Assembly: GCF_042661025.1 (NCBI RefSeq)
Contig: NZ_JBHSWH010000001.1
Coordinates: 3,410,001 to 3,474,000, forward strand
Origin: Flexivirga alba
GTDB lineage: Bacteria; Actinomycetota; Actinomycetes; Actinomycetales; Dermatophilaceae
DNA: 64,000 nucleotides
Direction: 5' to 3'
Positions within the stretch are counted from its first letter, which is position 1. Each line of letters begins with the position of its first letter. The position numbers were made by a program, and so were the translations under genes. This document shows, piece by piece, positions 35,610 to 48,873 of the stretch. Under the pieces are notes generated by a model, which saw nothing but the letters and a program-made list of their open reading frames with translations, was not told the DNA's origin and did no database searches.

Positions 35610-35720
35610 GACACCGGGCGGGAGAGTTCCGCCATACGTGGGTCGGACGCCGAAGGGGCAACTTCCTCAGAACCTCTCAGGCGCCAGGACCGCCCGGCTG
35701 AGGCAGCTCTGAAGGCACCG
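35610..35720 (+). ncRNA. Glycine riboswitch (single aptamer) before gcvP
   Basis: The conserved aptamer parts are all present in order: stem CGGGCGG and GAGAG (35615-35626), CGCCGAAGGGGCAA (35648-35661), CTCTCAGGC (35674-35682), AGGAC and the closing CCGCCCGG (35690-35697). Downstream GAGGCAGCTCTGAAGG may form the ghost-aptamer stem seen in single-aptamer versions. A second full aptamer is not seen. Glycine binding should turn on gcvP expression, since the enzyme breaks glycine down. Confidence 0.9.
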
Positions 35721-35785
35721 TTGGGTGACGACAGTTGGGGACACTGTCATCAGTTACGCACGACCCCGACCGAAGGTGCCGCCCC

Positions 35786-38652
<2,867 letters not shown>

Positions 38653-38676
38653 GCCGGAGGGTGCCAGAATCATCAG

Positions 38677-39863
38677 GTGCTGAATCGGTTGCGACGCGAG
38701 CTCGAGTCGTCCGATAACGACCCGGTGTCGAACATTTGGATCGACCTGTTCGACGAACGCGTGCAGCCATTGCTCGCCGCCTTTCTGGTCACACTCAGCC
38801 TCCTGACCGTTCGGCCGATCGGTGGGCACACCGTGCTCACCTACGGACTGGTCGCGTTGTGCGGGGCCTTCGCCTTCGTGCGGTTGCTCTCGGACCGGTG
38901 GCTGAGCCTGTGGCCGAGGTTCGCGGTCAGTGTCGCCTTCGGTGTCACGGCCGGCCTTGCCTTCGGTGCGTCCGGGTGGTGCGTCTCGCTGGCGTTCGTC
39001 GCGTGCAGTCATTTCGGTGCGCGGTGGCCGACGCGGGTTGCGATCTGTCTCACCCTGATGACCGTCGCGATCGCGATGATCAGCAACCCGGCTGCCGGAT
39101 CCGCGGCCTGGAATTGGTATGCCGTGATCCTCGTGGGTCTGACGATCCTGCCCGGCTTGGCGTCCCAGAGCCGACGAAGGACGCTACAACTGAGCCGCCA
39201 ATTGGTGGAGCAGACGCAACGCACAGCCGAGTCCGATGCCCGGGCGAGTGCCATGGCCGAACGCACGCGCATCGCTCGCGACATACATGACGTGTTGGCG
39301 CACACGCTGTCAGGCGTGAGTTTGCAGCTGGATCTGGCGGACGCGCAGCTCGAGCTCGGACGCCAGGAGGAAGGGCGGGGACCGTGCAGACCGCGCGCGG
39401 TCTGGTCGTCGACGGGCTCGATGAGGCGCGACGCGCTGTTCGTGCGCTCCGGGACGGAACGCTCGACCTGCGCTCGACCCTCGAGCGGATGGTCCAACCG
39501 GGGGAGCAGCTCGAGGTTGCCGGTGACCTCGACGCACTCGAAGCGGTTACCGGGCAAGAGACGGTCCGGATCGTCCAAGAGGCGCTGACCAACGTGCGCA
39601 GGCACGCCCAGGGGGCGAGCACCCGGGTGCGCGTGATGTGTGCGGGCGAGCTGGTCGATGTCGATGTGGTCAACGGCCCCGGCGAGGCGGTCGGGACCGG
39701 CACAGGCAGCGGAATGGGCCTGGTCGGCATCCGAGAACGTGTCGAGTTGTTGGGCGGTAGCTGCACCATCGGCCCGGTGAACGACGGGGAGTTCGCCGGT
39801 GGCTGGCGCGTGTCCGCGCAGCTTCCGAGCCGACGAAACGCAGAGGAATCGAATGCCCAGTGA
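38677..39863 (+). CDS. NarL-type sensor histidine kinase, frameshifted
   Basis: About 395 residues if one base is restored. N-terminal half has five to six membrane spans (PLLAAFLVTLSLLTVRPIGG to YAVILVGLTILPGLASQ), then a HisKA_3 domain with H204 in RTRIARDIHDVLAHTLSG. The frame breaks at GGGG 39377-39380; the rest has the ATPase domain with IVQEALTNVRRHAQGA (N box) and SGMGLVGIRERVELLGG (G box). It overlaps its response regulator by 11 bases. The stimulus is unknown. Confidence 0.9.
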
Positions 39864-40532
39864 AGACAGTCTGATTCGTGTGGTTGTCGCTGACGACCAG
39901 ACGGTGATCCGTGAGTCGGTCGCGGCGATGCTCGGCCTCTATGACGACATCGAGGTCGTCGGCACCGCCGCCGACGGAGAGCAGGCGGTTGCCGCTGCGA
40001 TCGCCGAACACGCCGACGTCGTCCTGATGGATCTCAACATGCCGCGCCTCGACGGGGCCGGCGCGACGAGCATGCTCAGCGAGCGTGCTCCGGAGACCAG
40101 CGTGCTGATCCTGACGACGTATGGCGACGACGAGTCGATCATGCGGGCGCTCGACGCGGGTGCCCGCGGCTCACGAAGGACGCTGGCCGGGCCGAGATCG
40201 CTGGCGCCATACGGACGGTGGCGAGCGGGCAGGCGGTGCTCGATCCGAAGGTGCAGCAGCAACTGGTCCGTGCGGCGATGCAGCGCAGCGGTCCGATCGG
40301 CTCGGCGGCCGCGCCGCCTGTGGCTCCGGCCGGCCTGACCCCGCGAGAGCAGGAGGTGCTGACGCTGATCGCATCCGGCATGAGCAACCGGGACATCGCC
40401 GGGCACCTCTTCGTGAGCGAGGGCACGGTCAAGACGCACATCAACAACCTCTTCGCGAAGGCCGGCGTCCGCGACCGGGCGGCTGCCGTGACTTTCGCGT
40501 TCCAGCACGGCCTCGGTCCCACCTCCGAGTGA
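39853..40532 (+). CDS. NarL/LuxR-type response regulator, frameshifted by a 4-base deletion
   Basis: About 227 residues. Receiver: VVVADDQTVIRES (D14, D15), phospho-acceptor D60 in VVLMDLNMPRLDG, and TTYGDDESIMRALDAGARG. After ARG the expected YLTKDAGRAEI is read only after restoring four bases near 40170 (GGC-TCACGAAG); this break is not a homopolymer loss. The LuxR-type HTH follows: LTPREQEVLTLIASGMSNRD and VKTHINNLFAKAGVRDR. Partner of the overlapping kinase. Confidence 0.9.
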
Positions 40533-40542
40533 GCCGCCCCGT

Positions 40543-40629
40543 GATTGACCGGCATACCAACTGATTGAGCGGCGTAGCGAATCCTGGCGATTCGCTACGC
40601 CGCTCAAAGCAGAGGTATGCCGGTCAATC
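40543..40629. terminator. Nested double inverted repeat, bidirectional terminator
   Basis: Outer arms GATTGACCGGCATACC (40543-40558) and GGTATGCCGGTCAATC (40614-40629) enclose inner arms TTGAGCGGCGTAGCGAAT (40565-40582) and ATTCGCTACGCCGCTCAA (40590-40607), all perfect. It lies between convergent genes, so it should stop transcription from both sides. No T-run, as usual in high-GC actinobacteria. Confidence 0.85.
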
Positions 40630-40643
40630 GTGGCGGCGGGCGG

Positions 40644-41192
40644 TCAGGCGGCGACCGGCTCCTTGACCTGCGTCAGCTGCTGCCGGGCCTGAGGGAGCCG
40701 TCCGGCGCGGACCGCGTTGGCCGCGATGCGAGAGAGCACCATGGCCAGCGCCCAGATCACGAAGAACGGTGCGATCGACGCCTCGTGCAGCTGGTGGTTC
40801 ATCATGAACGTTCCCAGGTGCTGCCGGAAGGTGCCGTTGTGGTCGGCCTCCCAGACGAATGCCAGCCGTGCGGCCACGACGACCAGCCAGGTCGCTGCAA
40901 AGCCGACACCGCACACGGTCATGACCTTGCCGGTCTTCGCGTCCCGCTCGATGCCGGTGAAGACCGTGGCGACGGCGCCGCACACGAGGCCCAGCCCGAG
41001 GCCGGCGGCATACAACCAGAGCTCCGAGAGGTCGGTCGGCATACCGCGCAAGTAGAAGAAGGCGACCCCGACGATCGTCAGCAGCGGTCGGATCATTGAG
41101 TGAGCGGTGAACGCCCGGCGACCGTACTGGGTGAGGAGGACGAAGAAGGCGATGCCGCCGCTGATGAGGAGCGCCTGCTGGAAGTCGGACAT
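40644..41192 (-). CDS. Integral membrane protein of unknown function
   Basis: 182 residues with about five spans (ALLISGGIAFFVLLTQYG, ELWLYAAGLGLGLVCGAVAT, MTVCGVGFAATWLVVVAARL, IAPFFVIWALAMVLSRIAAN). Similar in layout to CcdC-like or DUF1453 membrane proteins of actinobacteria. It is convergent with the two-component pair, whose target it might be, but nothing shows that directly. Confidence 0.7.
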   Translation of the reverse strand: MSDFQQALLISGGIAFFVLLTQYGRRAFTAHSMIRPLLTIVGVAFFYLRGMPTDLSELWLYAAGLGLGLVCGAVATVFTGIERDAKTGKVMTVCGVGFAATWLVVVAARLAFVWEADHNGTFRQHLGTFMMNHQLHEASIAPFFVIWALAMVLSRIAANAVRAGRLPQARQQLTQVKEPVAA

Positions 41193-41450
41193 GAATTGTG
41201 CCTTTCGCGAGTGCTTGAGTCGTGCTCGGTGATGACTTCAAGCATCGGGATTCGGCAGGGAAAGCGGATCCGCCCGTGGGCAGACCTATGGGTGGAGACC
41301 GGGTGGATGCGCGTCTCCACCCGGGCGAGGGGATCCACGGGCTGTGATGGACGCCTGCGGGCCGATGCACTTCAGCCAATCCACCGCGGGCGGAATGCGT
41401 CAGGGTCTAACCTCCGGTTTGTCGGAACAGGGCGGTAGGCAAGGGGAACC
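41193..41450. other. Divergent promoter region
   Basis: About 260 bases between divergent genes (membrane protein and lectin-like protein). Must hold both promoters; no clear operator or small gene is visible. Confidence 0.4.
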
Positions 41451-42313
41451 ATGAAACATCGGAACTGGACGAGACACGTCCTGGCAATGGCGTGTGCGGT
41501 CCTCTTGGGCGCTGTCGGTTTCGCGGCACCGGTCAGCAGTGCAGAAGCGACTGCGGCAGGCACAACCGTGTTGACCGCTTGTCATCACGTGACGCATCTG
41601 GAGAGCGACACTTTCCACAGTCTCTTCTTTGCCGGCGATTTCGCGCTGCAGTTGAATGGCGACCTGTTGGGCATCGACCAGGAAACCCCTGTCCCTGGCT
41701 CGAAGGGGAGCTACAGCGTGCAGGTCTGGACCTGGATCCGGTCCGACCCGCGCGGTGTCCACCACGACTACCGTGATGCAACAGTCTTGTCGCTGCTGTG
41801 CGACGGTGACATCACGCTGCGTCACTCGACCGGTGCGCTGCTCTGGCACAGCAACACGTCGGGGAGCGGGGGAAACGACTCGCGTTGTTGCCCTCCGGGA
41901 TCCTCGCGCTCTACAACGCCGGCGGCAGCATCGTATGGCGCAGCGGCACGACCGCTCGCTTGATGGCGCCCGGGTCCAGACTCTGGGCAGGACAATCATT
42001 GACCGCGTCGACTGCCGACAACACGTCCGTCACCCGCAAGCTGCTGATGCAGAAGGACGGCAACCTCGTCTACCGCTGGGGATCGAAAGTCTTGTGGCAG
42101 AGCCACACCCACGTTGCCGGCTCCCACTTGACGTTCACCAATACCGTTCAACTGGGCGTGGTTTCGCCTGCGGGGCATGTGCTCTGGCGCAACACTTCCA
42201 AGATCGGGCCCCTGGGTTCCGTCCTGGACGTGGAGAACATGCGCATCACGGAGTACTACCCCCGCCAGGCCTTCGTGTGGCAGCTGCCCGGCATACCCTG
42301 GATCGTCTTCTGA
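41451..42313 (+). CDS. Secreted bulb-type mannose-lectin-like protein, frameshifted
   Basis: About 287 residues if one base is restored. Signal peptide: MKHRNWTRHVLAMACAVLLG then AVGFAAPVSSAEA. The mature part holds beta-prism II repeats of the form L..dG.l.L......lW.s: LLCDGDITLRHSTGALLWHS, LLPSGILALYNAGGSIVWRS, LMQKDGNLVYRWGSKVLWQS. The frame is lost in GGGGAGCGGGGG (41861-41872); adding a G gives GKRLALLPSG. Such proteins bind mannose or are bacteriocin-like (putidacin L1 type); the activity here is not shown by sequence. Confidence 0.82.
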
Positions 42314-42334
42314 AGCTCTGTGCGCGCTCGGAGC

Positions 42335-42933
42335 TCAGGTGGGGTCGGACCAGCCGGTGAGCCGCCAACCGTCGCCACGCAGCTCGGTCTCGGCGAACGC
42401 GCAATTGGCGAATTGCTTTGGTTTCACACCGGGTTCGAAGGTCAACAAGTTTTGTATGGCGAGCGTGAGGATGCCGCCGTGTGACACGACGAGCACCGTT
42501 TCTCCGGGATGGGCGTCGGCGATGTCCTGGAGCACGGCGTTCGCACGGGCGACGATCTCGTCCCCGGACTCGCCGCCGGCGACCCGCGCGGTGAGATCAC
42601 CGTCCAGCCACTGGGCGAAGGTCTCGGCGAACGGGTCGGTGTCGCGCCCGACGTCCACGTGGCTGCCGACGCCGAACTCTTGCAGGCCGCGACGGGTGGT
42701 GACGGAAACGTCGAGCTTGGCAGCAGCGATCTCGGCGGTCTGCACCGCGCGGGCCATGGTGCTGGTGTAAATGTGCGCGACGCGTCGGCCGTGCAGCCGG
42801 TCGGCCAGGGCCGCAGCCTGCGACCGGCCGTCACGGGTCAGCGAGCCTCCTCGTCTGACCAGGTTCTTGCTTCGTATGCCGCCTCACCGTGCCTGGCGAG
42901 CAACACCGTCGCAGGGCAATGCAGCATCGTCAT
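42335..42933 (-). CDS. Histidine phosphatase family protein (phosphoglycerate-mutase-like), frameshifted
   Basis: About 199 residues if one base is restored. The first frame has the catalytic VLLARHGEAAYEA (RHG), the second LTRDGRSQAAALADRLHGRR, IYTSTMARAVQTAEIA and the second histidine in VLVVSHGGILTLA. The frames join as SDEGGSLTRDG by adding a base at 42849-42850. The ATG at 42933 overlaps the stop of the aminotransferase as ATGA, so the two are coupled. Substrate unknown; many family members act on small phosphate esters. Confidence 0.85.
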
Positions 42934-44180
42934 GACGTCGACGTGCCTGCCTTCACACCAGCTCGAACAGCACTGAGATAGTTGGCGATTCGGCCGATGG
43001 CCTCGGTGAGCACATCAATGTCCGGCAGGGTGACGAGGCGGAAGTGATCCGGCTCGAACCAGTTGAAGCCGGTGCCGTGCGTGACCAGGATCTTCTCGGC
43101 GCGCAGCAACTCGATGACGAACTGCTGGTCGTCCTCGATCGGGTAAACGTCGGGGTCGAGACGCGGGAAGCAATAGAGCGCACCGTGCGGCTTGACGCAG
43201 CTGACGCCGGGGATTTCGTTGAGCAGCCGCCACGCAGTCATCGACTGCTCGTAGAAGCGACCGCCAGGGCCGACCAGCTCGCCGATCGACTGATATCCAC
43301 CGAGGGCAGTCTGGATCGCGTGCTGGCCGGGCACGTTGGCACACATCCGCATGTTGGCCAGCAGGGTCAGGCCCTCCAGAAAGTCCGCCGCGAGATGCTT
43401 CGGACCGGCGATCATCAGCCAACCGGCGCGGTAGCCGCAGGACCGGTAGGCCTTGGAGAGCCCGCTGAAGGTCAGGCACAGCACGTCGTCGCCGGCGAAG
43501 GTGGCCGCGTGGTGGTGCACCGCGTCCTCGAAGATGATCTTCTCGTAGATCTCGTCGACCATCAGGACGAGATCGTGCCTGCGCGCGATGTCGACCATGC
43601 CGCGCACGGTGTCCTCGGAGTAGACCGCGCCGGTCGGGTTGTTCGGATTGATCACGACCAACGCGTGCGTGTTGTCGGTGATCTTGGCCTCGATGTCGGC
43701 CAGGTCCGGATTCCAGTCGTTGCTCTCGTCGCACCGGTAATGCACCGGTGTGCCGCCTGCCAGCGAGACCGCACCTGTCCACAGCGGATAGTCCGGCGCT
43801 GGAATGAGGATCTCGTTGCCGTCGTCGACGAAGGCCTGCAGCACCATGCTGATCAACTCGGAGACGCCGTTGCCGATGAAGACGTCTTCGACGGTGGTGT
43901 CGGTCAGCCCGTGCGACTGGTAATAGTGCGCGACTGCGGTCCGCGCGGAGTAGATGCCGCGGCTGTCGCTGTAGCCCTGCGATTGCGGCAGGTTGTGGAT
44001 CATGTCGCGCAGCACCGCGTCGGGTGCCTCGAATCCGAAGGGTGCGGTGTTGCCGATGTTGAGCTTCAGGATCCGGTGGCCCTGAGCCTCCAGCTTCTCG
44101 GCTTCCACGAGGATCGGTCCGCGCACGTCGTATCGGACGCCCTGGAGTTTCTTGGATTGCTTGATCGGCCGCACCTCCAT
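42930..44180 (-). CDS. AlaA/AlaT-like alanine aminotransferase
   Basis: Fold-type I PLP aminotransferase, 416 residues starting MEVRPIKQSKKLQGVRYDVR. Family features: ILKLNIGNTAPFGFEAPD, NGVSELISMVLQAF, DYPLWTGAVSLAGG, INPNNPTGAVYS, DEIYEKIIFED, PLP lysine in TFSGLSKAYRSCGYRAGW and RLVTLPD. This start sequence and RSCGYRAGW pattern match AlaA (glutamate-pyruvate). It probably makes alanine or links it to glutamate. Confidence 0.9.
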   Translation of the reverse strand: MEVRPIKQSKKLQGVRYDVRGPILVEAEKLEAQGHRILKLNIGNTAPFGFEAPDAVLRDMIHNLPQSQGYSDSRGIYSARTAVAHYYQSHGLTDTTVEDVFIGNGVSELISMVLQAFVDDGNEILIPAPDYPLWTGAVSLAGGTPVHYRCDESNDWNPDLADIEAKITDNTHALVVINPNNPTGAVYSEDTVRGMVDIARRHDLVLMVDEIYEKIIFEDAVHHHAATFAGDDVLCLTFSGLSKAYRSCGYRAGWLMIAGPKHLAADFLEGLTLLANMRMCANVPGQHAIQTALGGYQSIGELVGPGGRFYEQSMTAWRLLNEIPGVSCVKPHGALYCFPRLDPDVYPIEDDQQFVIELLRAEKILVTHGTGFNWFEPDHFRLVTLPDIDVLTEAIGRIANYLSAVRAGVKAGTSTS

Positions 44181-44241
44181 AGTTTCCCACGCGGTGTGGG
44201 TCGACCGCCGAACTGTCCGCGGCGTGGCCGCAACGGGCTGC

Positions 44242-47200
44242 TCAAGCCACGTCGGCGGTGACCACTTGGACCGTGGAGCCGTGGGCGGTCTTGCAGACGC
44301 GGATCTGGGCGGGGATGCGGGCCCGCAGCTCGGGTACGTGGCTGACAATGCCGACGTTGCGGCCACCTGCGCGCAGGCCGTCGAGCACATCGAGCACCTG
44401 CTCGAGGCTGTCCTCGTCCAGCGAGCCGAACCCTTCGTCGACCAGGAGGGTCTCCAGGCGCCGCCCACCGGCTGCTTCGAGCACGGCGTCGCCCAGGCCG
44501 AGCGCGAGGGCGAGCGAAGCAATGAACGATTCACCGCCGGACAGCGTGGCCGTGTCACGGGTCGTCCCGGTCCAGGCGTCGCGCACCCGCAGGCCGAGCC
44601 CGCTCTTACTGCCGCGCGCCGCGCGTTCGTCGGAGTGCTCGAGTTGGTAGCGCCCGTCGGTCATCAGCTGTAGGCGTTCGTTGGCCAGCGCCGTCACCGA
44701 CTCGAGGCGGGCGGCCAGCACGTATGCCGTCAGCCGCATCCGCATGGTGTTGTCGCCCGAACCGGCGACGGCCGACGCGAGTGAAGTAGCGACCGCAAGC
44801 TCATCGGCCAGCGGTGCGCTTCGCTCGTCGTGCGCGGTCAACTCGGCCGCGATGCGTTGCAGGCTGCCGAGGGCGCGACGGATCTCGCCCACAGCGTCAT
44901 GGGTATGGCGCGCCAGCTTCTCGGCGGACTGCAGCTCTTGCGCGACCGCGTCGACCTCCGCGCGGGGGCGTCGATTGCCGCGGCGACCTCGGCCTGCTCG
45001 AGCACTCCGGATGCCTTCGCAGCATCCGTCTCGGCCGTCGAGACCATGGACCGCAAGGTTTCGGCGTCTGACTCGGAAAGCATTGCCTGCGTGGCCGATT
45101 CGGCGTCGGCGAAATGCGCCTGCTTCAGTAGGGAAGCCAGCTCATCTCGTGCCGTGGCGAGCTCGGCGAAGGTCGTGCGCTGATCTGCGGCGCGTGCCGC
45201 CAGGCGGTCAAGCTGGTCGACACAGCGAGCGTGGGCACGCACCGGGGTCGCGTTGGCGGTGCAACCGCACGACTCCGCGTGCTCGCGAAGGACCTCGTCG
45301 ATCCGATCGCGGGCAGCTGTTGCCTGGCCGTCGAGCGACTCCACCCGTGCGGCACCGAGACGCGCCGCCTCTGCCGCGGTGCTTGCGGCGTCCTGCGCGG
45401 TGCGGAGCTCGGCCTCGAAGGCGTGTAGCTGCTTCTCTCGCACCTGCAGTTGTTGCACGGCGGACGCGGTCTCGGCGGCACGGCGGCGCACCGTCGCACG
45501 TGAGTCCGAGACCACGGCGCTGATCTCTCCCAACAAGCCGGGCAGAGCGATGTCCAGAACTGGTGGGTCGGCGGTCAGGCGGGTTGCCAGCTCGCCGGCG
45601 TGTGCGCGTGAATCGTTCACGGCGGCCAGCAGTTCGGATCGCAGCGCGGTCACCTCTGCAGTCGGGTCCGGCTCGGCGGCAGCACCACCATCGGCAGCTT
45701 CAGCCTGGGCGGCGTCGTCATCGGCCGCGCCTGCCGCGCAGGATCGTTCGAGCAGCGACAGCGTCTCGAACGCTGTGCCGCAGGTCGTCTGCGCGCGGCC
45801 CACCGCTGCCGACCAGCGTGACGCCGCACCGTTCGCGACGGTGAGCGCTGCGGCTGCCGCCTCCTCAGCCGTCGACAACCGCTCGGCGTCGACGTGATTC
45901 GCCGCGGGCTGCGCCGTGTGCGGGTGGTCTGCTGAGCCGCATACCGGGCAGGGGTCACCGTCGATCAACTGATCGGCCAGCTCTGCGGCGATGCCGGCCA
46001 GCCGGGCGCTGCGCAGCCGGATGACTTCCTGCTCGGCCTGTGTCCAGGTGTGCTGCGCCCGTTGGTGGCGTTGGTGAGCGGACGTCGCGGAGTCCAGGTC
46101 CGTGATGGCTGCCTCGAGGGCTCGGCCGGCTCGCTCGACGTCCTCCAGGAATTGAGCCCAGTGAGGCTCGGCGGCAGCCTCGGGGAGGAGGGAGGAACGG
46201 CGTTCGGCCAGCTGCGCAAGCTGCACCTCGGCAGCTTCGATGGCCTTCTGCCGGTCGGTTGCCTGGCGTTCGGCGGACGCCAGCTGAACGGTCGCAGTCT
46301 GTAGAGCGGTCTCGAGGGTTAGCTGCTGACGCTGCAGCTCGGCATGCCCCGACAGCGCAACGGAGCCGGCGGCTGCTCGCTCGATCAGCGGTCGCAGGGC
46401 TGTGTCCGTCAGTCCGGCGTCGTCGCGCGGCTCCGGGATGGCCCAGGGCACAAGCCGTGTGAGTTGGTCGCGCTCCGCCTCGGCGGCGAGAAGCGTCGTG
46501 CGGTGCGTCGATCGGCGACGGGAGACCGCGGCAATCGCCGAGCCGCATCGCTGTGCGCGCTCGGCCAGCATGAGTCGGTCTCGTGCCGCTGAAACTGCAG
46601 TGGCTTGCTCGGCGACCCTGTCGAGAGTCTGCTGCGCGGCCCTTGCCTGGCGCTGTAGCGCGGCCATTGCCTGCTCACTGGCGAGCCGCACACGCAGCTG
46701 CTCAACGCGTCCGCTGGCTGCGTCCGACTCGGCGAGCGAGGCTGTCAGGCGACCGGAGAGGTCGCGCACGATCTCGTCGAGCACCCGGCCCGATTGGTTC
46801 GGGTCGTCGAGGCCGGCGGGCTGATCGTCACTCTCGAGGGTGACGTCCTGCGCCACGCCGCCGAGGATCTCCTGGGCCCGCGCAATGAGAGTTGCCCGCG
46901 CAGTGGAAGCGCGAGCTGCCTGTGTTTCCAGGTCTTTTCGGTGGTTGGTCAACCACTGCTCGACGGCAGCGAAGTCACTGATGTCGAAGAGTCGCTCGAG
47001 CAGCTTGCCGCGGTCGTCCGGCTTGGCTCGCAGGAAGGCGGTGAACTCACCTTGGGGGAGCAACATGACCTGGGCGAACTGGGACAGACCCATGCCGAGC
47101 AGGTCGCCGATGGTCTGGGCAACCTCGTCGGCCCTGGTGCTGATCGTCTGCCAGCTGCCCGCACGCCTCTCCTCGAGGGTCACGCTGCCGCGCTGCGCTC

Positions 47201-47528
47201 GGGTGCCGGTGCCGCGCTTCTTGGGCACCTGGTGCTCGGGGGAGCGGTGCACCCGTAACCGCCGCTCGCCGACGCCGAACTCCAGCTCGACCTCGGGTCG
47301 GACAGTCGGGGCGGCGTGGTCGCTGCGCAATGACTCCCGCCCCTGGGTCCGACCACCGGGCACCCCGGCGAAGAGCGCGAAGCAGATGGCGTCCAGGATG
47401 CTGGTCTTGCCGGCGCCGGTCGGACCATGGATGAGGTGCAGCCCGCCGGCCGCCAGCTCGTCGAAGTCGATCTCCTCAGCGCCGGCGAACGGTCCGAAAG
47501 CCTGCAACCGCAGCCGATGCAGCCTCAT
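44242..47528 (-). CDS. sbcC: Exonuclease subunit SbcC, frameshifted near the C-terminus
   Basis: Rad50-like ATPase of about 1095 residues with SbcD, cleaving DNA hairpins and protein-blocked ends. Walker A HGPTGAGKTSILDAICFALF (about 34-53); a long coiled coil is broken in the centre by the zinc hook CPVCGSADHPH; the C-terminal part has TATLSGGESFIASLALALGL (signature) and ETLLVDEGFGSLDEDSLEQV (Walker B). The frame breaks at a C5 run (G5 at 44964-44968 on the plus strand). One more base gives APRAEVDAVAQELQ and an open path to the stop at 44242. ATGA overlap with sbcD. Confidence 0.95.
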
Positions 47529-48712
47529 GCGACGCCAGCATTTCCGCCGTTGTCGTCCACGGTGTGCACCCAGGAGGCGCCGTCGTTGGAGTCACGCTCG
47601 AGCCGGGTCTGCTCGATTGCCTGCTGCAGCAGGTCTCGCTCCGGGTCGGTGGCCGCGGCGCCGCCACGAGTGTGTTCGAGGAAGTCGCAGCACAGCTCCA
47701 GGGTCTCCTTGCCGGCGACCTTGCTGGTGTAGCGGCTGTCGCGCAGCTGCCTAACCGGCTGGTCGAAGAGCAGCTGCACCGCGTGTGGAAAGCGTCGTCG
47801 TAGCTGCTCTATCGCACCGAGCGGTCGGGTGGTGTCGGTTAGCGTGACCTGGCACCACGAACCTTCGGCCGCACGCAGGTCGGGGTCGGCGAGCAGGTGG
47901 GCCAGGGTGCCGCGCAGTCGAGCGAGCGGCCGCGCGACCGGAGCGTCGATCAGCTCGGTGGAGATGCCGTCGTCCGCGATGTCGATCAGGACCGAGCTCT
48001 TGCGGTGGTCGGCCTCCGAGAAGGACATTGCCACCGGCGACCCGCTGTATCGGCCGACGTCGCCGACCTGCTGGGCGCCGTGCAGGTGACCGAGGGCGGC
48101 ATACGCGATGCCGTTGAAAGTGGACGCGGGGACTGCGCTGGCGCCGCCGACGGTGATGTCGCGCTCGGACTCGCAGGTCGCGGACCCGACGACGAACGCG
48201 TGCGCCATGACGATCCCGGGGACCCCACGCGTCGCCAGGTCGGCATGCACTCGTCGCATCGAGGCACGCAGCACGCCGGCGTGGGTCGCCTCGGCAGCAT
48301 CGAGCGCGGGTGCGGCGAGGGATGGCTCGAGGTAAGGCAGCGGATAGACGGCGACGTCGTCGAACAGGACTGGTGTGCCGACCGATTGCTCGGAAGTCCG
48401 GATGTGCACGCCGCCGTGCTGCAGCACGCGAGAACCGAAACCGAGGCGCACCGCTGAATCGTGGTTGCCCGCCGAGAGAACTACCTGTGCCCCGGCGTCG
48501 CGCAGCCGCACCAGCGTCTCATCGAGAAGTTGAACACTCGCCGGACCCGGCAGTGCCCGGTCGTAGATGTCGCCGGCGACCAGCACCGCATCGATGCCCT
48601 CCGAGCGCACCACCTCGACGAGATGGTCGAGGTATGCCGCCTGGGCGTCCACCAGCGAGGCGCCGTGGAAACTACGTCCCAGGTGCCAGTCGGAGGTGTG
48701 GATCAAGCGCAT
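47525..48712 (-). CDS. sbcD: Exonuclease subunit SbcD
   Basis: Mre11-like calcineurin-fold nuclease, 395 residues. Metal motifs in order: HTSDWHLGRSFHG, VLVAGDIYDRALP, VLSAGNHDSAVR, IVMAHAFVVGSA and ALGHLHGAQQ. The start at MRLIHTSDWH (48712) fits the family; the longer frame to 48781 does not. First gene of the sbcDC operon. Confidence 0.95.
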   Translation of the reverse strand: MRLIHTSDWHLGRSFHGASLVDAQAAYLDHLVEVVRSEGIDAVLVAGDIYDRALPGPASVQLLDETLVRLRDAGAQVVLSAGNHDSAVRLGFGSRVLQHGGVHIRTSEQSVGTPVLFDDVAVYPLPYLEPSLAAPALDAAEATHAGVLRASMRRVHADLATRGVPGIVMAHAFVVGSATCESERDITVGGASAVPASTFNGIAYAALGHLHGAQQVGDVGRYSGSPVAMSFSEADHRKSSVLIDIADDGISTELIDAPVARPLARLRGTLAHLLADPDLRAAEGSWCQVTLTDTTRPLGAIEQLRRRFPHAVQLLFDQPVRQLRDSRYTSKVAGKETLELCCDFLEHTRGGAAATDPERDLLQQAIEQTRLERDSNDGASWVHTVDDNGGNAGVA

Positions 48713-48873
48713 GCCTGCACAGTAGGAGCCACCGCCGACAAGGCACCGCAACGCCCTCGGCGTGTGGCGGATCGTCCGCATGGTGAGGAACGCGTGTCCG
48801 CCGTCAGCGTTTTGCCGCCGACCGGGGCAAGAATGTGCGAGCGTGTCGTCACGCCGGTTCCGAGGAGGCCCCC

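Noticed and set aside
35700..35785. Second glycine aptamer in tandem
   Set aside because: Only a short GAGGCAGCTCTG-type stem is visible, not the conserved core.
40160..40180. Programmed frameshift in the response regulator
   Set aside because: Four bases of an expected conserved segment are missing and no slippery sequence or pseudoknot is seen; a deletion or error is simpler.
44681..45897. Plus-strand frames of 200-280 codons in the sbcC region
   Set aside because: They are antisense to the SbcC coiled coil and very rich in Arg/Ala/Ser, as expected for shadows.
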